Assembly: GCA_030490835.1 (NCBI GenBank)
Contig: CM059975.1
Span: 52,195,174 to 52,259,173, forward strand
DNA length: 64,000 bases
Reading direction: 5' to 3'
DNA from: Annona cherimola
Lineage: Eukaryota > Streptophyta > Magnoliopsida > Magnoliales > Annonaceae
The translations under genes and the position numbers were made by a program. This document shows, one piece after another, positions 47,005 to 59,554 of this stretch (position 1 is its first letter; every line of letters starts with the position of its first letter). The notes beneath the pieces are model-generated. The model was not told the DNA's origin, searched no databases, and was given only the letters and a program-made list of their open reading frames with translations.

Positions 47005-49360
47005 TCACTCAAAATGAGATTCAATTACCAAGGATTTGGTGAATTGAAATTTGGAAATGGGATATGAAGATTGAGTAGGTTTGACGGGTCGAACATGAGC
47101 AGACGAGTAGAAGGATGAAACAGGTGCGGGGGTTGGATCTCGATGAACTGATCCGGATTCAAACGGATCTAGTTCAAGTATGGGCTGATTACGATAACGC
47201 CCAGATGCGAGATGGTACCGGATAGTACGCATTTCCCGATCGATACGATCTTGTCGGGAATGCATATCCATGATAGTTGTGAGGACCCCAGAGACGAGAT
47301 TGGTAATTCTGTTTTCCTGTTGACCCATTTCTTCTCGTAGGGCAGCTATTTCATCTCAAATAATTTGTAGAGTTGTCTCATGGGATGAAGGTTGAGGTGC
47401 CGGATCTGGAATGGCTGATCCCTGTGGAGAGAAGGATCCATGTGACATAGGAGAGGCGGGCTCCTCAGGAATATCCAGTGGTGGAGCAAGTGGTACTTCT
47501 GGAGGCTGCTCCCCCTCAGTATGTGCTCGTCTTTCCTATTCAGGAGCTTCTGCTTCGGCCCTGAGTTCATGCACATTGATCTTCATTCTCTGGATCAATG
47601 CCTTGTTGATCGCATTCGTGGATTTCAGTACTTCGAAGGGCTCGCCTTCAATATCCACTCCAAAATGCTCAAATATCTTCGTGATCCAGGTACCGTAGGG
47701 TAGAACATAGGGGTGGGAATCGGGGCGGGTCGGGACGGGTCAGGCTTTGCCCAACCCTGACCCTACTTTTCAAAAATCTTGTTTGACCCTTATTTTATAC
47801 CGGGTCGGAACAAGGTCGGTTTGACCCTTACTTTTTTCTATCAGGTCTAGGGACAAAATTCGGGTCGGTATCGGACCGGTTTCGGGATAGCTGGTCGAGT
47901 CAAAAATACGGATCAAATAAGATAATTTTCAAAATTTATATATCTATCAAACATAAGTATACATCTATACTAAATTTAAATATTATATGTTTCAATATTT
48001 CACTAATTATTAAAAAACACATAATTAAGAAAATAAAACATTTGAAAATATAGTATACATTTATTAAAATAAGTTAATATACAATTACACATGAGGGTTA
48101 TATCGTACAAATTTTTTATTGATTCTTATATTGCATTTTGAATAAATTGATTCTTCTATTGTTTATAGAGTTGATTATAAAAAAGTGAGAAATTTGAAAG
48201 AAAATAATAATAATATTTCAATATAGTCTTATAATTTTTAATAAATTTATATATGCGGGGCGGGTCGGACTCTTCGGGTCGGGACATGGTTGACCTACCC
48301 CAACCCTATTTTTGAACTCGGGTCAAAATTTCTGACCCATCCCTATACCGGGTCAAAATATATTGGTTTTACCCGGCCAAAAACGGGTCGGGTCAATACC
48401 GGGTCACGGGTCGACCCGCCCCAATTCCCACCCCTAGTAGAACACCCCGTGGATTATCCTTTCTGCAGCTGAGAGCTTCTATGAACAAACGAGGAAGACT
48501 TACTTTGACCCTGTTCACGATCTTCCATAGAATCCCGGCTTCTTGAGGATTCAGCTGATTTCTTCCTCTGCCTTTAGGATAGATGCAGTGGGCTATCAGC
48601 AGGCGTAGAACTCGCAGCCTTGGAGACAGATCCATGTAATGTAGAAACTTGATCCCTGAATGATATTTATTGCTCCGAGTGAGCTGATTGTATATCTGAT
48701 CAAGTGAAAAGGTCTGGAGGGAGTGGCTCATCTACATGTGGTACCTCAAGTATCTGTCCAATGTTGATCATAGCTTCTTCCAAACTCGGAGTTACTCCAA
48801 TTCCAAAGAACATACTAACTCCTTTTACAAAACTACTGTAATATTCCTCATCCCATAAGTAATAGAAGATCCTGGTTAGATCTGGATAGACCCTTTCATC
48901 TTCCTTTAGTAGCTTAGTCCAACCTTGAAATTCCAATAGATCTTCTATATCTGACCCATAATCTTTTAGAAACTTGAAATCAATGATCTTAGGAATGAAT
49001 ACCTTCCGTTCGTAGAAGTGCTTGTAGAACCGATTGTGCTGGAGTTCGGTTTTGAAATACGTAGTCGGCATCTTCAGCACTTGAGCTTTCCCAGCAATAT
49101 TGCCCTTTCTTCTTGCCCCAGATTGAGTGTTGTGTGAGGTTTGGGGTTGTTCCTCACGACCAGCTGTGGTTGACGGAATTCCTGTTTGAAAGCATACTCG
49201 CGCGGCTAGTGAAAGTGGATGGTACTTCCCGAGCTCATTTTGAGGAAGTGAGTTGTCTCCTAGGCACTTCGTCGTCAGTATGGGATGTAGGCTGTCTGGG
49301 AACTGGTTTGAGGGATGGTTTTGAGACAGCTAGCTTGGGAGGTCTAGACTTTGGAGCCAT
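47005..49360 (-). pseudogene. Envelope-like / plant transposon protein gene of the copia element, broken
   Basis: Starts at minus-strand ATG 49360 (MAPKSRPPKLAVSKPSLKPV), the basic Pro/Ser-rich start usual for the extra ORF after pol in SIRE-type elements. The conserved core is visible: TYFKTELQHNRFYKHFYERK (about 49020-49070), a middle block with YHSGIKFLHYMDLSPRLRVL and IYPKGRGRNQLNPQEAGILW, then LPYGTWITKIFEHFGVDIEG after the hAT insertion. A coiled-coil tail follows (MGQQENRITNLVSGVL; ALREE). Breaks: TGA at 49235-49237, a frameshift near 48715, the 729-bp hAT element (47708-48436), and stops near 47537 and 47355. The function of these proteins is unproven; the membrane-envelope idea is historical. 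Confidence 0.8.
47700..48444. mobile_element. Non-autonomous hAT-type element 2, TSD GTAGAACA
   Basis: The element is 47708-48436 (729 bp), TAGGGGTGGGAATCGG to CCAATTCCCACCCCTA, with perfect 8-bp GTAGAACA at 47700-47707 and 48437-48444. Very similar along its whole length to the element at 18943-19665. It lies inside the envelope-like gene, so it is younger than that copia insertion. Confidence 0.93.
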
Positions 49361-49384
49361 TGGATTTTGGGATTTAGGAAGGTA

Positions 49385-49860
49385 GAAAAAGAGAGACTGA
49401 TATGAAGAGAAGAAGACAGGCAAATGAAGCAAAGAGAGATTGAGAGAGGCAGAGATTGAGAGAGACTGAGATGAAGAGAACGAGACAGGCAATTGAGAAG
49501 AATGAGAGAGAGAGAGATGGCTGAGGAGTGAAAAAGGGAGAAGAGACTGAGAGAGATTTGAAGCAGAGAGAGAAAGACAGAGAGAGACAGCTGAGAAAGA
49601 TGAGAGAGAGAGAGAGGGAGAGACGGTGAGAGAGACGCTGTCGGAAAATGAAGACAGAGCGCCGGAGAAAAATAGGGAGGAATTTCTGGAAGGAAAAGAG
49701 AAACCAGAGAGTGAGTGAGAAGAAAAGAGGAGACTGGAGAGAAAATCGGAGAGATGCCGGAGGACAGAAATGGTGCCGGAGAGAGGAATCGCTGGAAAGG
49801 AGAAATGGCGCGGGAAAAACAGGAGGAAGAAGAAGAAGAAAAGGAAGAAAAGGGGAGAAG
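49385..49860 (-). promoter_or_regulatory. Long CT-rich tract upstream of the envelope-like start
   Basis: Plus strand is almost continuous GA-rich sequence, so the element strand is CT-rich directly before the ATG at 49360. The apparent Ser/Leu/Phe-rich frame covering it is a translation of this low-complexity tract. Plant promoters often carry pyrimidine patches near the start site, so a leader or internal promoter is possible. Confidence 0.4.
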
Positions 49861-50000
49861 GCGGACGGTCGCGCGCGCGGAGTCGACTTTGCCCTAGGCG
49901 AAGTCGCCTCAGAGGCGGAGTCGACTTCACATCTCCCAAGTCGACTTCACTGGAGTCGACTTGGCTTTCTCGGAGTCGACTTGACTCATCGACTTGACCT
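49861..50000. repeat. GTCGAC repeats between pol and the envelope-like gene
   Basis: Five GTCGAC sites in about 100 bp (49882-49980), mostly in GAGTCGACTT context, plus a GCCTC-A-GAGGC hairpin near 49905. The same core as the LTR dyad arrays, but inside the element. Confidence 0.75.
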
Positions 50001-50123
50001 TTTTCAGATTTGATTTTCTTGTATAATTTTCTTTAATTTAATTCAATCATTCCCATTTCATTTCTAATTTTATAAAATGATTCCTTTGCTAATAGCTTGG
50101 TAAAAATGTCAGCAACTTGTTCC

Positions 50124-53100
50124 TCAAGTTTTCACATATTCCAAACAAATATCATGATTTTCAACATGTTCTCGAATAAAATGATGTCTTACATCTATAT
50201 GCTTGGTTCTTGAATGCAATACTGGATTCTTTGTCAAACATATGGCACTTGTGTTGTCACATCTAATAGGAATATTGTAATAATCAATGCAATAGTCTTT
50301 TAATTGTTGTTTCATCCAAAGTACTTGGGCACAACAGCTTCCGGCGGCTATATATTCGGCTTCTGCAGTAAATAGAGCAACACTGGTTTGTTTCCTTGAA
50401 TACCATGAAACCAACATATTTTCAAGAAATTGACAGGTTCCACTAGTACTTTTCTATCTACTTTGTAGCCGAAAAAATCCGCATCCGAATAGCCGATTAA
50501 GTCAAATGTTGACCCCTTTAGATACCAGAGTCCAAGATTAGCAGTATTTATCAAATATTTAAAAATTCTTTTTACAACCAATAGATGTGATCCTTTGGGG
50601 CATGCTTGGAATCTAGAACACATACAAACGCTAAACAAAATATCTGGTCTAGAAGCAGTTAAATACAACAATGATCCTATCATACTTCTATAAAGCTTTT
50701 GATCGATACATTTACCGTTTTCGTCCGTGTCAATCTTGATTGTAGAACTCATTGGAGTATTTGCTCCTTTTGTAGTTTGCATTCCAAATTTCTTTAGCAT
50801 TTCTTTGACGTACTTGGACTGATTTAAGAATATCCCTTCATTTTGTTACTTGATTTGAAGTCCAAGGAAGAAATTTAGTTCTCCCATCATGCTTATTTTG
50901 AAATTCGCTTTGCATGATCTTAGAAAATTCTTGGCATAAAGTTTCATCAGTAGCTCCAAATATTATATCATCTACATAGATTTGCACAATTAAGATGTTT
51001 TTACTTTTATATTTGATGAATAAAGTAGTATCAACTTTTCCTCTTTGAAACTCATGATCAATCAAAAATCTATTTAACCTTTCATACCAAGCTCTTGGGG
51101 CTTGTTTTAGTCCATATAATGCTTTGGTCAGCTTATAAACATATTTAGATTGATCCTTTTCTTCAAATCCAGGGGGTTGTTCAACATATACTTCTTCATT
51201 CAAGTATCCATTCAAAAATGCGCTTTTCACATCCATTTGAAACAATTTGAAATTCATGTGAGAAGCAAATGCTAGTAAGATGCGTGTGGCTTCTAATCTA
51301 GCTACCGGTGCATATGATTCTTCAAAATCAATCCCTTCTTCCTGGGAATACCCTTTGACTACTGATCTAGCCTTGTTTCTAATTACAAGTCCGCTTTCAT
51401 CCAATTTGTTCCTAAATATCCATTTGGTACCAATAATGGTATAACCATTTGGTCTAGGAACTAAATGTCATACATCATTCCTCTCAAATTGATTTAGCTC
51501 TTCTTGCATTGCAATAACCCAGCTTTCATCATTAAGAGCTTGTTCAATAGTGGTTGGTTCAATTTTTGACACAAATGCATATTGTCCACAAATATTTTGC
51601 TTTGATCTCCTAGTTTTTACTCCTTCATAAATATTTCCAATGACTTGCTCAATTGGATGGGCATTTTCTAACTTTAAATCAATTGGAGGTTTGTAGGAAT
51701 CATTACCTTCACTTACCTCTTCCTCCATGGAGTTTTCTGGCTTGAGCTCGATTTCCTTTGGTTGTTCTTGTTGTTTTCCTTTTCTATCATCCGCATCACT
51801 TAATTCATCCTCCTTTCTCGAAGTTTGGTTAAATTCTTCAAAGACAACATGTATTGACTCTTCTATTGTTTGATGTTTTTTATTGAAAATTCTATATGCT
51901 TTGCTATTTGATGAATAACCCAAGAAAATAGCGTCATCGCTTTTGGCATCTAGTTTTCCCAGATTTATTTTTCCATTATTTAGCACATAACAAATACATC
52001 CAAAATTATGGAAATATGATATGTTTGGTTTCCTGCCTTTCCAAAGTTCATATGGGGTCTTTTTCAATATTGCTCTAATGATAACTCGGTTTAATACATG
52101 ACAAGTTGTACTTACAGCTTCACCCCAAAATCTCTTGGAAATTTACTCTCATTTAGCATGATCCTAGCCATTTCTTGAATTGTCCGATTTTTCCTTTCAA
52201 CAACTCCATTTTGTTGAGGAGTTCTTGGTGCAGAAAATGTATGGTGAATTCCCTTTTCATTGCAAAATTCTATGAATCGAGTATTTTCAAATTCACCACC
52301 ATGGTCACTTCTAATGGAAATGATTGAACTTTGTTTTTCATTTTGCACCAAATTTGAAAACGAGACAAACATTGAAAATGCTTCATCTTTGCTAGCTAAG
52401 AGTATAATCCAAGTAAATCTAGAAAATTCATCCACGATTACATATACATATTTTTTCCCACTAAGAGTTAAAATGTCTGATGGCCCATAAAGATCCATAT
52501 GTAGTAATTCAAGTGGTCTAGTTATTGAGATTTCCTGTTTGGTCAAAAATGGCATTTTCGGTTGTTTAAATAGTTGGCAGGCTTTACAAATCTTATCTTT
52601 GTCATATTTGAGCTTTGGTAAGCCTTGTACCAAATTCTTTTTCCATAAGGTTTTAATATTTGACATATTTATATGTCCAAGCCTTGCATGTCATTTCCAT
52701 AGATCATTTTCTATGGCTATTAGACATTTTCCTTCTAAATCATCAAGGCAAACCAAATATACATTTTCATGTCTTTTGCCACTAAAAATTATGCGCTCGT
52801 CATCATCAATAACATTACATATAGAGGATTCAAATACAACTTTATATCCTTTATCACACAGTTGACTAATACTCATTAGGTTGTGTTTGAGTCCTTCAAC
52901 AAATAGAACATTTTCAATACATGCATTTGAAATACCATAGACATTTTCTTTACCTTTTATTTTACCTTTTTCGTTATTTCCAAAAGCTACTGTTCCTTCA
53001 TCACATGGGTTGATCTTGTGAAATAATCATTTTTCTCCTGTCATATGTCTTGAGCAACCGCTATCCATAAACCATACGTTATTGGCCTTAGCTTTAAGGC

Positions 53101-53258
53101 AAACCTACAAAAATTAAGTTGAGTGGAGCTCATCCTTTTGGTACCCATTTTATGGGTCCGTTTGGGTTAGTTAACCTTTGAAGTTTAAGTTGATCCATCT
53201 TTGAAGCCATAAACCCAATGCTTTTTGGCATCCAAACCAATTTAGCACCTAGGTTTTG
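50124..53258 (-). pseudogene. Copia element (-) pol with the tail of gag
   Basis: In 5' to 3' order on the minus strand: gag tail (NPNGPIKWVPKG, about 53135-53170), protease with MDSGCS (catalytic Asp codon at 53063-53065), GAG-pre-integrase (52691-53000), integrase (52112-52666: [50 protein letters not shown], with D, D and E present), integrase C-terminal part (51468-52067), reverse transcriptase (50838-51404) with intact YVDD (50967-50978), and RNase H (50124-50800: FTAEAEYIAAGS, KHIDVRHHFIREH). Breaks: a frameshift near 52105, TGA at 51465-51467, frameshifts near 50820 and 50400. Catalytic residues survive, so the lesions look recent. Gag upstream of about 53257 is missing. Confidence 0.88.
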
Positions 53259-54198
53259 CAGCAGCGACTTGGGTCAAGTCCTAGTCCAAGTCGACCTAAA
53301 ATATAGACTTGAAAATTGGAGGAATCCGAAGTCGCACCCGAAGTCGACTCCACATGCGACTTGGGTCAAGTCCAAGCCAAGTCAACCTGTGGAGGAACTC
53401 AAGCTGCCTGCATACACCTCAAGTCGCACCCGAAGTCGACTCCAGCCTGCGACTTGGGTCGCAACGTTCAAAAATTTGAACGTTGGCGCATTTATTACGC
53501 GCCAACCAACTCTCTAACGTTCAAATCTCTCCCTCCATTATATATAGACACTCAAGTGAACGTGAAAGCAAGTAAGATTGAGCAGAAAAAGATGAAAGAG
53601 AAGCTACTAAGTTCTATATTCCACTTTCTTCTATCTTTGAGTGATCTACACGTTTTTAAGGAAGAACGAGCTTCAACTTACTGCATACTCCAACGTCGAT
53701 CAACTTGTTACATCTACGGGTTCTTCCTCGAGCTGAAACTTGCCTACACAAATCTGTAAAGTGTAGATTCTTCATTTTAATTTGTTATTCGGTTTTCATA
53801 CTTGGTTTGATTTTGGTGTTTTAAACCAAGTGATAGCAAAGTAGTGTTGTGATTAGACTAGGGACTCGTCACCTACTTGTGTTGCGTGTTGTATATGCCC
53901 CCTAGAGCTGGAATCTAGAAGAGAGCGGAAGCTCTAGTTATATTCGCGGAATACATAGTGGAACCCAAGTCACAAGGGGTGTCAGCTTAGAAGAGTGGAG
54001 TAGGGAAGGTTGCCCGAACCACTATAAATCTTGTCCATTGATTTTTATTTCCGCTTTCATTATCTTATTGTTTTCCATTTGTTTCATTAAAGGGGACTGA
54101 ATTAATCCGGGGTAAAGATTTCAGTTTAAGTTGAAAAATTTTAAATACCCAATTCACCCCTCCCCTCTTGGGTAATTGCCATTAACTCGGGACCAACA
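53259..54198 (+). repeat. 5' LTR of copia element 2 (+), left part missing
   Basis: Starts abruptly inside the second GTCGAC cluster (CAGCAGCGACTTGG) and ends GGGACCAACA. TATA-like TATATATAG at about 53539-53548. Comparable complete LTRs are 1.64-1.67 kb, so about 700 bp are lost. The left edge is fused head-to-head to gag of the minus-strand copia element. Confidence 0.88.
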
Positions 54199-54200
54199 AG

Positions 54201-54212
54201 TGGTATCAAAGC
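54201..54212 (+). other. Primer-binding site of copia element 2
   Basis: TGGTATCAAAGC two bases after the LTR end; it matches the plant initiator-Met-tRNA primer site TGGTATCAGAGC except for one base. Confidence 0.88.
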
Positions 54213-54247
54213 AAGTCTTTGAGTTTAAACCAAAGAGATCTTTTGAC

Positions 54248-56069
54248 ATGGCATCCCAACCTACTCTCGTTCCCGCATTTGCTAAAGGTCAATCTTTTAC
54301 TAGGTCACCATTGTTTGATGGGAACAATTTTGGCTATTGGAAGTTACGTATGAAACAACTTATCATGGCTACAGATATGGACTCTTGGATTGCAATCCAA
54401 GACGGTGTGACCCTGCCTACTGATGAAAGAGCTTCCAAATGGACCGATGAGGAAGTGAAATTTGTTAAAAGCAATGTTGAGGCTATGAATTCATTATTTT
54501 GTGCTCTTACTACCTCTGAATATAATAAAATATCATCTTGTTTGACCGCCAAAGAGATATGGGATACATTAACATCTATCTATGAATGAACTTATCAAGT
54601 CCAAGGGATAAGAAGAAACATTTTGATTGGAGAATTGGAAAGTTTCAAAATATTAGATACTGAGAATATTTCTAAAATGTTTGTTAGATTCTCAAAAATT
54701 ACTAATGCTTTGAAAGGTCTTGGAAAAGCTATCTCAGAATCTGAACAAGTCATGAAGATTCTAAGAGCCCTACCAGAATCTTGGACTCCAAAGATTACTG
54801 CAATAGAAGAAGCCAAGGACTTAAACACGTTGAAGTTAGAAGACCTCATTAGCTCATTAATGTCACATGAGCTAATCAAGAAAAGAAATGAAGATCAACA
54901 CAAAGGCAAGAGAGTCATTGCCTTGAAAGCCGCACAAGATTCGGATGACACCACCTTGTCGTCACAAAACGACGATGAAATCACCTTACTTACAAAATGA
55001 TTCAGAAAATTTGTAAGGAAAGGAAGAAATTTCAGAAACTTTAAAGAAAGAAATTCTGAAGAGAAAAAGAAAAAACAACAAAATGTTACCGGTGTGGCGG
55101 TATGGGGCATATGCAAGCCCAATGCCCAACGCTTTAAGAGACTAAAGCAAAGGAGCAAAGAAAAGATCGAGGCGACAACAGAAAAATCCAAAGAATCAAA
55201 GGAAGAGGCATGTACGTAAATGAAGAAGAATCTACGACGTGCATCTCTTCAAGTGAAGAAAATGAAGTGGATTGCGCAAGAATTTTCTGCATGGAAAATT
55301 CCACATACGTCTTGCAGTAACAGAAATCTTGAAAGATCAAGCTACTTCAATAAACTGCACAAGTAGTCAAGAGGTAACCTCCAAACAAAAATCTTTTTAA
55401 ATTTTTTTCTCTACAAATGAATGCCTCAAATGTGCTAAATTAGAAGAACTTCAACAAGCCTATGATTCATTATATGAGGAAATAAAGAAATTCGGAAACA
55501 AGTTCACAATAAAGGAAAGACAATGTGATGCAGTAATAATTGTGAACGGTAAACTTGCTGAAAAGGCTGATCAAATGAAAAATGAAAGGAATACCTTGAT
55601 AAATGAGTTAGAAAAACTCAAAAAGGAAAATGAATCATTAAATGAATCGCTTGCTAAGTTTTCTAATCCTGGAGAAAGTGTCAAAATATTTTTGAAAATG
55701 ACCACCCAAAATAGTAAGAAAGGACTTGGGTATACCACATTTGAGGAAGGCAAATCTAATGCTCCAAAGAACAATGTCAAACCCATTCATGCTAAACCAA
55801 AGTTAAATTATGTAGTTTGGAACAAAAGACCAACTGGGGAACCAATTACCAAATGACTTCCCACTCCTAGACTCCTAGGAGCGTGTAATTTTTGCAACAA
55901 GATGGGACACAAGGCATTTCAATGCAAATTGAGAAAATTACAAAACCTTGGTGCAAAATTAATTTGGATTCCCAAAAGCATTGGATTTATGGCTTCAAAG
56001 AAAGATCAACGTAGATTCTAATGGATAACTAACCCAAATGGACCCATAAAATGGGTACCAAAAGGATGA
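54248..56069 (+). pseudogene. Copia element 2 gag, degraded
   Basis: ATG at 54248 (MASQPTLVPAFAKGQSFTRS). The first block carries the copia gag-polypeptide domain (LFDGNNFGYWKLRMKQLI ... IWDTLTSIYE), followed by a zinc knuckle near 55084 (CYRCGGMGHMQAQC), a coiled coil at about 55540-55670 (KLKKENESLNESLAKF), and a second knuckle near 55890 (CNFCNKMGHKAFQC). Stops include TGA 54587-54589, TGA 54998-55000, TAG in the knuckle linker, and a TGA near 55854; frameshifts lie near 55300-55440. The closest intact relative is at 61252-63102. Confidence 0.87.
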
Positions 56070-58012
56070 GCTTCACTTGACTTTACTTTTGCAGGTTTGT
56101 CTTAGAGCAAAGACCAATAACATATGGTTTATGGATAGTGGCTGCTCAAGACACATGATAGGAGAAAAAGGACTGTTCCATAAGATCAACTCATACAATG
56201 AAGGAACGGTTGCTTTTGGAAATAATGAAAAAGGTAAAATAAAAGGTAAAGAAAATGTTTATGGAATTTCAAATGCATATATTGAAGACGTACTATTTCT
56301 TGAAGGACTCAAACACAACCTAATGAGTATTAGTCAATTATGTGATAAAGGATATAAAGTTGCATTTGAATCCTCTATATGCAATGTTTTAGATGATAAA
56401 CACATAGTATTTAGTGGCAAAAGATATGAAAATGTATATTTGGTTTGCCTATATGAACTTGAGGGAAAATGCCTAATTGTCATAGAAAATGATCCATGGG
56501 TATGGCATACAAGGCTTGGCCATATAAATATGTCAAATATTAAAACATTGTGGAAAAAGAGTCTAGTAAAAGGGTTACCAAAGCTTAAATATGACAAGGA
56601 TAAGATTTGTAAAGCTTGTCAATTATCCAAACAACCTAAAATGTCATTTTCCATCAAAAAAAATTTTCAACGACTAGACCACTCGAACTATTGCATATGG
56701 ATCTTTATGGACCATCAGACATTTTAACTCTTGGTGGAAAAAAGTATGTATTTGTAATTGTTGACGATTTTTCAAGATTTACTTGGATTATACTCTTAGC
56801 TAGCAAAGATGAAGCATTTTCTATGTTTGTCACATTTTCAAATTTGGTGCAAAATGAAAAACAAAGTTCAATTGTTTCTATTAGAAGTGATCATGGTGGT
56901 GAATTTGAAAATAAATGATTCATAGAATTCTGTAATGAAAAAGGAATTCATCATACATTTTTTGCACCAAGAACTCCATAACAAAATGGAGTTGTTGAAA
57001 GGAAAAACCGGACAATACAAGAAATGGCTAGAACTATGCTACATGAGAGTAAATTGTCCAAATTTTGGGGTAAAGCTGTAAGTACAACTTGTCATGTATT
57101 AAACCGAGTTACCATTACAGCAATATTGAAAAAGACCTCATATAAACTTTGGAAAGGCAGAAAACCAAACATATCATATTTTCATACTTTTGGATGTACT
57201 TGCTATATGTTAAACAAAGGAAAAACTAATTTGGAAAAATTAGATGCCAAAAGTGATGAGGCAATTTTTCTTGGTTATTCATCGAATAGCAAAGCATATA
57301 GAATTTTCAAAAAAAGAAATCAAATAGTAGAGGAATCAATACATGTTGTTTTTGATGAATTTAACCAAACTCCCAGAAAAGAGGATGAATTAAGTGATGC
57401 AGATAATACATCGAAGAATTCGAAAGAAAAACAGCAAGGGCAACAAGAAGAAATCGAGCCCAAGTCAGAAAATTCCACGGAGGAAAGGATAAGCGAAGGT
57501 AATAATTCCTATAAACCTCCAACTAATTTGAAATTCAAAAATGTCCATCCAATTGAGCAAGTTATTGTCAATATCTATGAAGGAGTAAAGACTATAAGGT
57601 CAAAACAAAATATTTATGGACAATATGCATTTGTGTCAAAAATTGAACCAACAACTATTGAACAAGCTCTTAATGATGAAAACTGGGTTATTGCTATGCA
57701 AGAAAAGCTAAATCAATTTGAAAGGAATAATGTATGGCATTTAGTTCCTAGACCCAAAGATTGCTCTATTATTGGTACCAAATGGGTATTTAGGAACAAA
57801 TTAGACGAAAGTGGGCTTGCAATAAGAAATAAAGCCAGACTAGTAGTCAAAGGGTATTCCCAAGAAGAAAGGATTAATTTTGAAGAGTCATATGCACCTG
57901 TGGCTAGACTAGAAGTCATACGTATTTTACTAGCATTTGCTTCTCACATGGATTTCAAATTGTTTCAAATGGATATGAAAAATGCATTTTTGAATGGATA
58001 CTTGTGAAACCC
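56070..58012 (+). pseudogene. Copia element 2 pol, truncated in reverse transcriptase
   Basis: Protease (WFMDSGCSRHMIG), GAG-pre-integrase (WHTRLGHINMSN, CKACQLSKQ), integrase and the start of reverse transcriptase ([33 protein letters not shown]). A frameshift lies near 56660, TGA at 56916-56918 and TAA near 56978. The pol frame is +1 relative to gag. It is cut at 58012/58013 by the start of a gypsy LTR (TGTGAAACCCC), before the YVDD motif, so reverse transcriptase core, RNase H, envelope-like gene and 3' LTR are absent. Confidence 0.88.
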
Positions 58013-58683
58013 CAATCTTAGACACGTATATGAAACCCTAAGGTTGTAAACCCTAGGTAATATATTAATAAAATATATATTCATGAGTATGAAAATATGT
58101 GGGAATAAAGGTTAAAATAATTATTTATGAAATTTGGATGAATAGTGCACGTGAATAGTGAAACTTGAATAGCAAACGTTGGATTAAGAAATATGTTAAG
58201 TTAATCACTTTGGATTAACTTAATCATAAAAGACGAAAAAGGAAGCTTCCCACTAAAGGACAAAAGTGCTTTTTGGATTAAAATAATAATTTTCGGATTT
58301 TTATAGATTTTTGTGATGAAAATGAAGAAAAATTCATATCTTGCAATCCGGATGTCGGATTGAGATGAAATTTTTTATGGATGGCCAAAATATGATGATG
58401 GACATGATGAATGGTCCAAGATTGATCAAAAATTATGAATCAAGGGTCAAGATTAAACGTCATTTGAAGATCAAAAAGGTAGCCCACTTTTCATTAATTA
58501 TAATTTGACTTTTGGGTTATTTTTAATTAATTGAAAATCAAAAAAATTAAATGAATATCTGCAAGGAGCAGCTAGGATGTGGACATGCATGGACTTTTGG
58601 GGCCAAAATCCAATGGCCTAAAATCATCCTCATCAAGAATCAACGACTAGGATTGAATTAGCTTAAAATAAATAATTTTAAAA
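58013..58683 (+). repeat. Left part of a gypsy LTR, truncated
   Basis: Starts TGTGAAACCCC at the copia pol break and carries blocks shared with other gypsy LTR starts (GGATTGAGATGAAAT; TAACTT-like repeats). No right end. It passes into copia LTR sequence at about 58684 without a TSD, so a deletion or recombination removed the rest. Confidence 0.65.
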
Positions 58684-59554
58684 CAATTAAGTTGAAAGAA
58701 CTTAAGCAAGCGAAATCATTTCAAAAGAATTTAAGTTCTCTTGGCAAGATAAGAAAGTCAAGTCGCAATCGAAGTCGATTCCAGCAGCGATTTGGGTCAA
58801 GTCTCAGTCCAAGTCGACCTAAAGAATAGACTTGGAAATTGGAGGAATCCGAAGTCGCACCCGAAGTCGACTCCACATGCGACTTGGATCAAGTCCAAGA
58901 CCAAGTCAACTTGAGGAGGAACTCAAGTTGCCTGCATACACCTGAAGTTGCACCCGAAGTCGCACACGAAGTCGACTCCACCTGCGACTTGGGTCACAAC
59001 GTTCGAACATTTGAACGTTGGCGCATTTATTACGCACCAATCAACTCTCCAACGTTCAAATCTCTCCCTCCATTATATATAGACACTCAAGCGAACGTGA
59101 AAGCAAGTAAGATTGAGCAAAAAAAGAGGAAAAAGAAGCTACTAAGTTCTATATTCCACTTTCTTCTACTTTTGAGTGATCTATACACGTTTTTAAGGAA
59201 GAATGAGCTTCAACTTGCTGCATACTCCAACGTTGATCAACTTATTACTTCTATGGGTTCTTCCTCGAGCTGAAACTTGCCTACACAAATCTGTAAAGTG
59301 TAGATTATTTATTTTCATTTGTTATTCATTTTTGATACTTAGTTTGATTTTGGTGTTTCAAACCAAGTGATAGCAAAGTAGTGTTGTGACTGGAGTAGAG
59401 ACTCGTCACCTACTTGTGCTGCGTGTTGTATATGCCCCCTAGAGCTAGAATCTAGAAGAAAGCGGAGACTCTAGTTGTATATGCCCCCTAGAACTGGAAT
59501 CTAGAAGAGAGCAGAGGCTCTAGTTGTATTCGCAGAATAAATAGTGGAACCCAA
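58684..59554 (+). repeat. Copia LTR fragment, split by the young copia element
   Basis: Aligns by eye with 42895-43690 and 53259-54000: GTCGAC dyads (58760-59000), TATATATAG (about 59074-59083), and two copies of the GCCCCCTAGAGCTAGAATCTAG module (59436, 59490). It stops at GTGGAACCCAA, where other LTRs continue with GTCACAAGG, because the element at 59555 is inserted there. Confidence 0.85.

Noticed and set aside
49235..49939. 234-codon Ser/Leu/Phe-rich frame on the minus strand
   Set aside because: Most of it is the CT-rich tract upstream of the envelope-like ATG; only the part from 49360 onward is real coding sequence.
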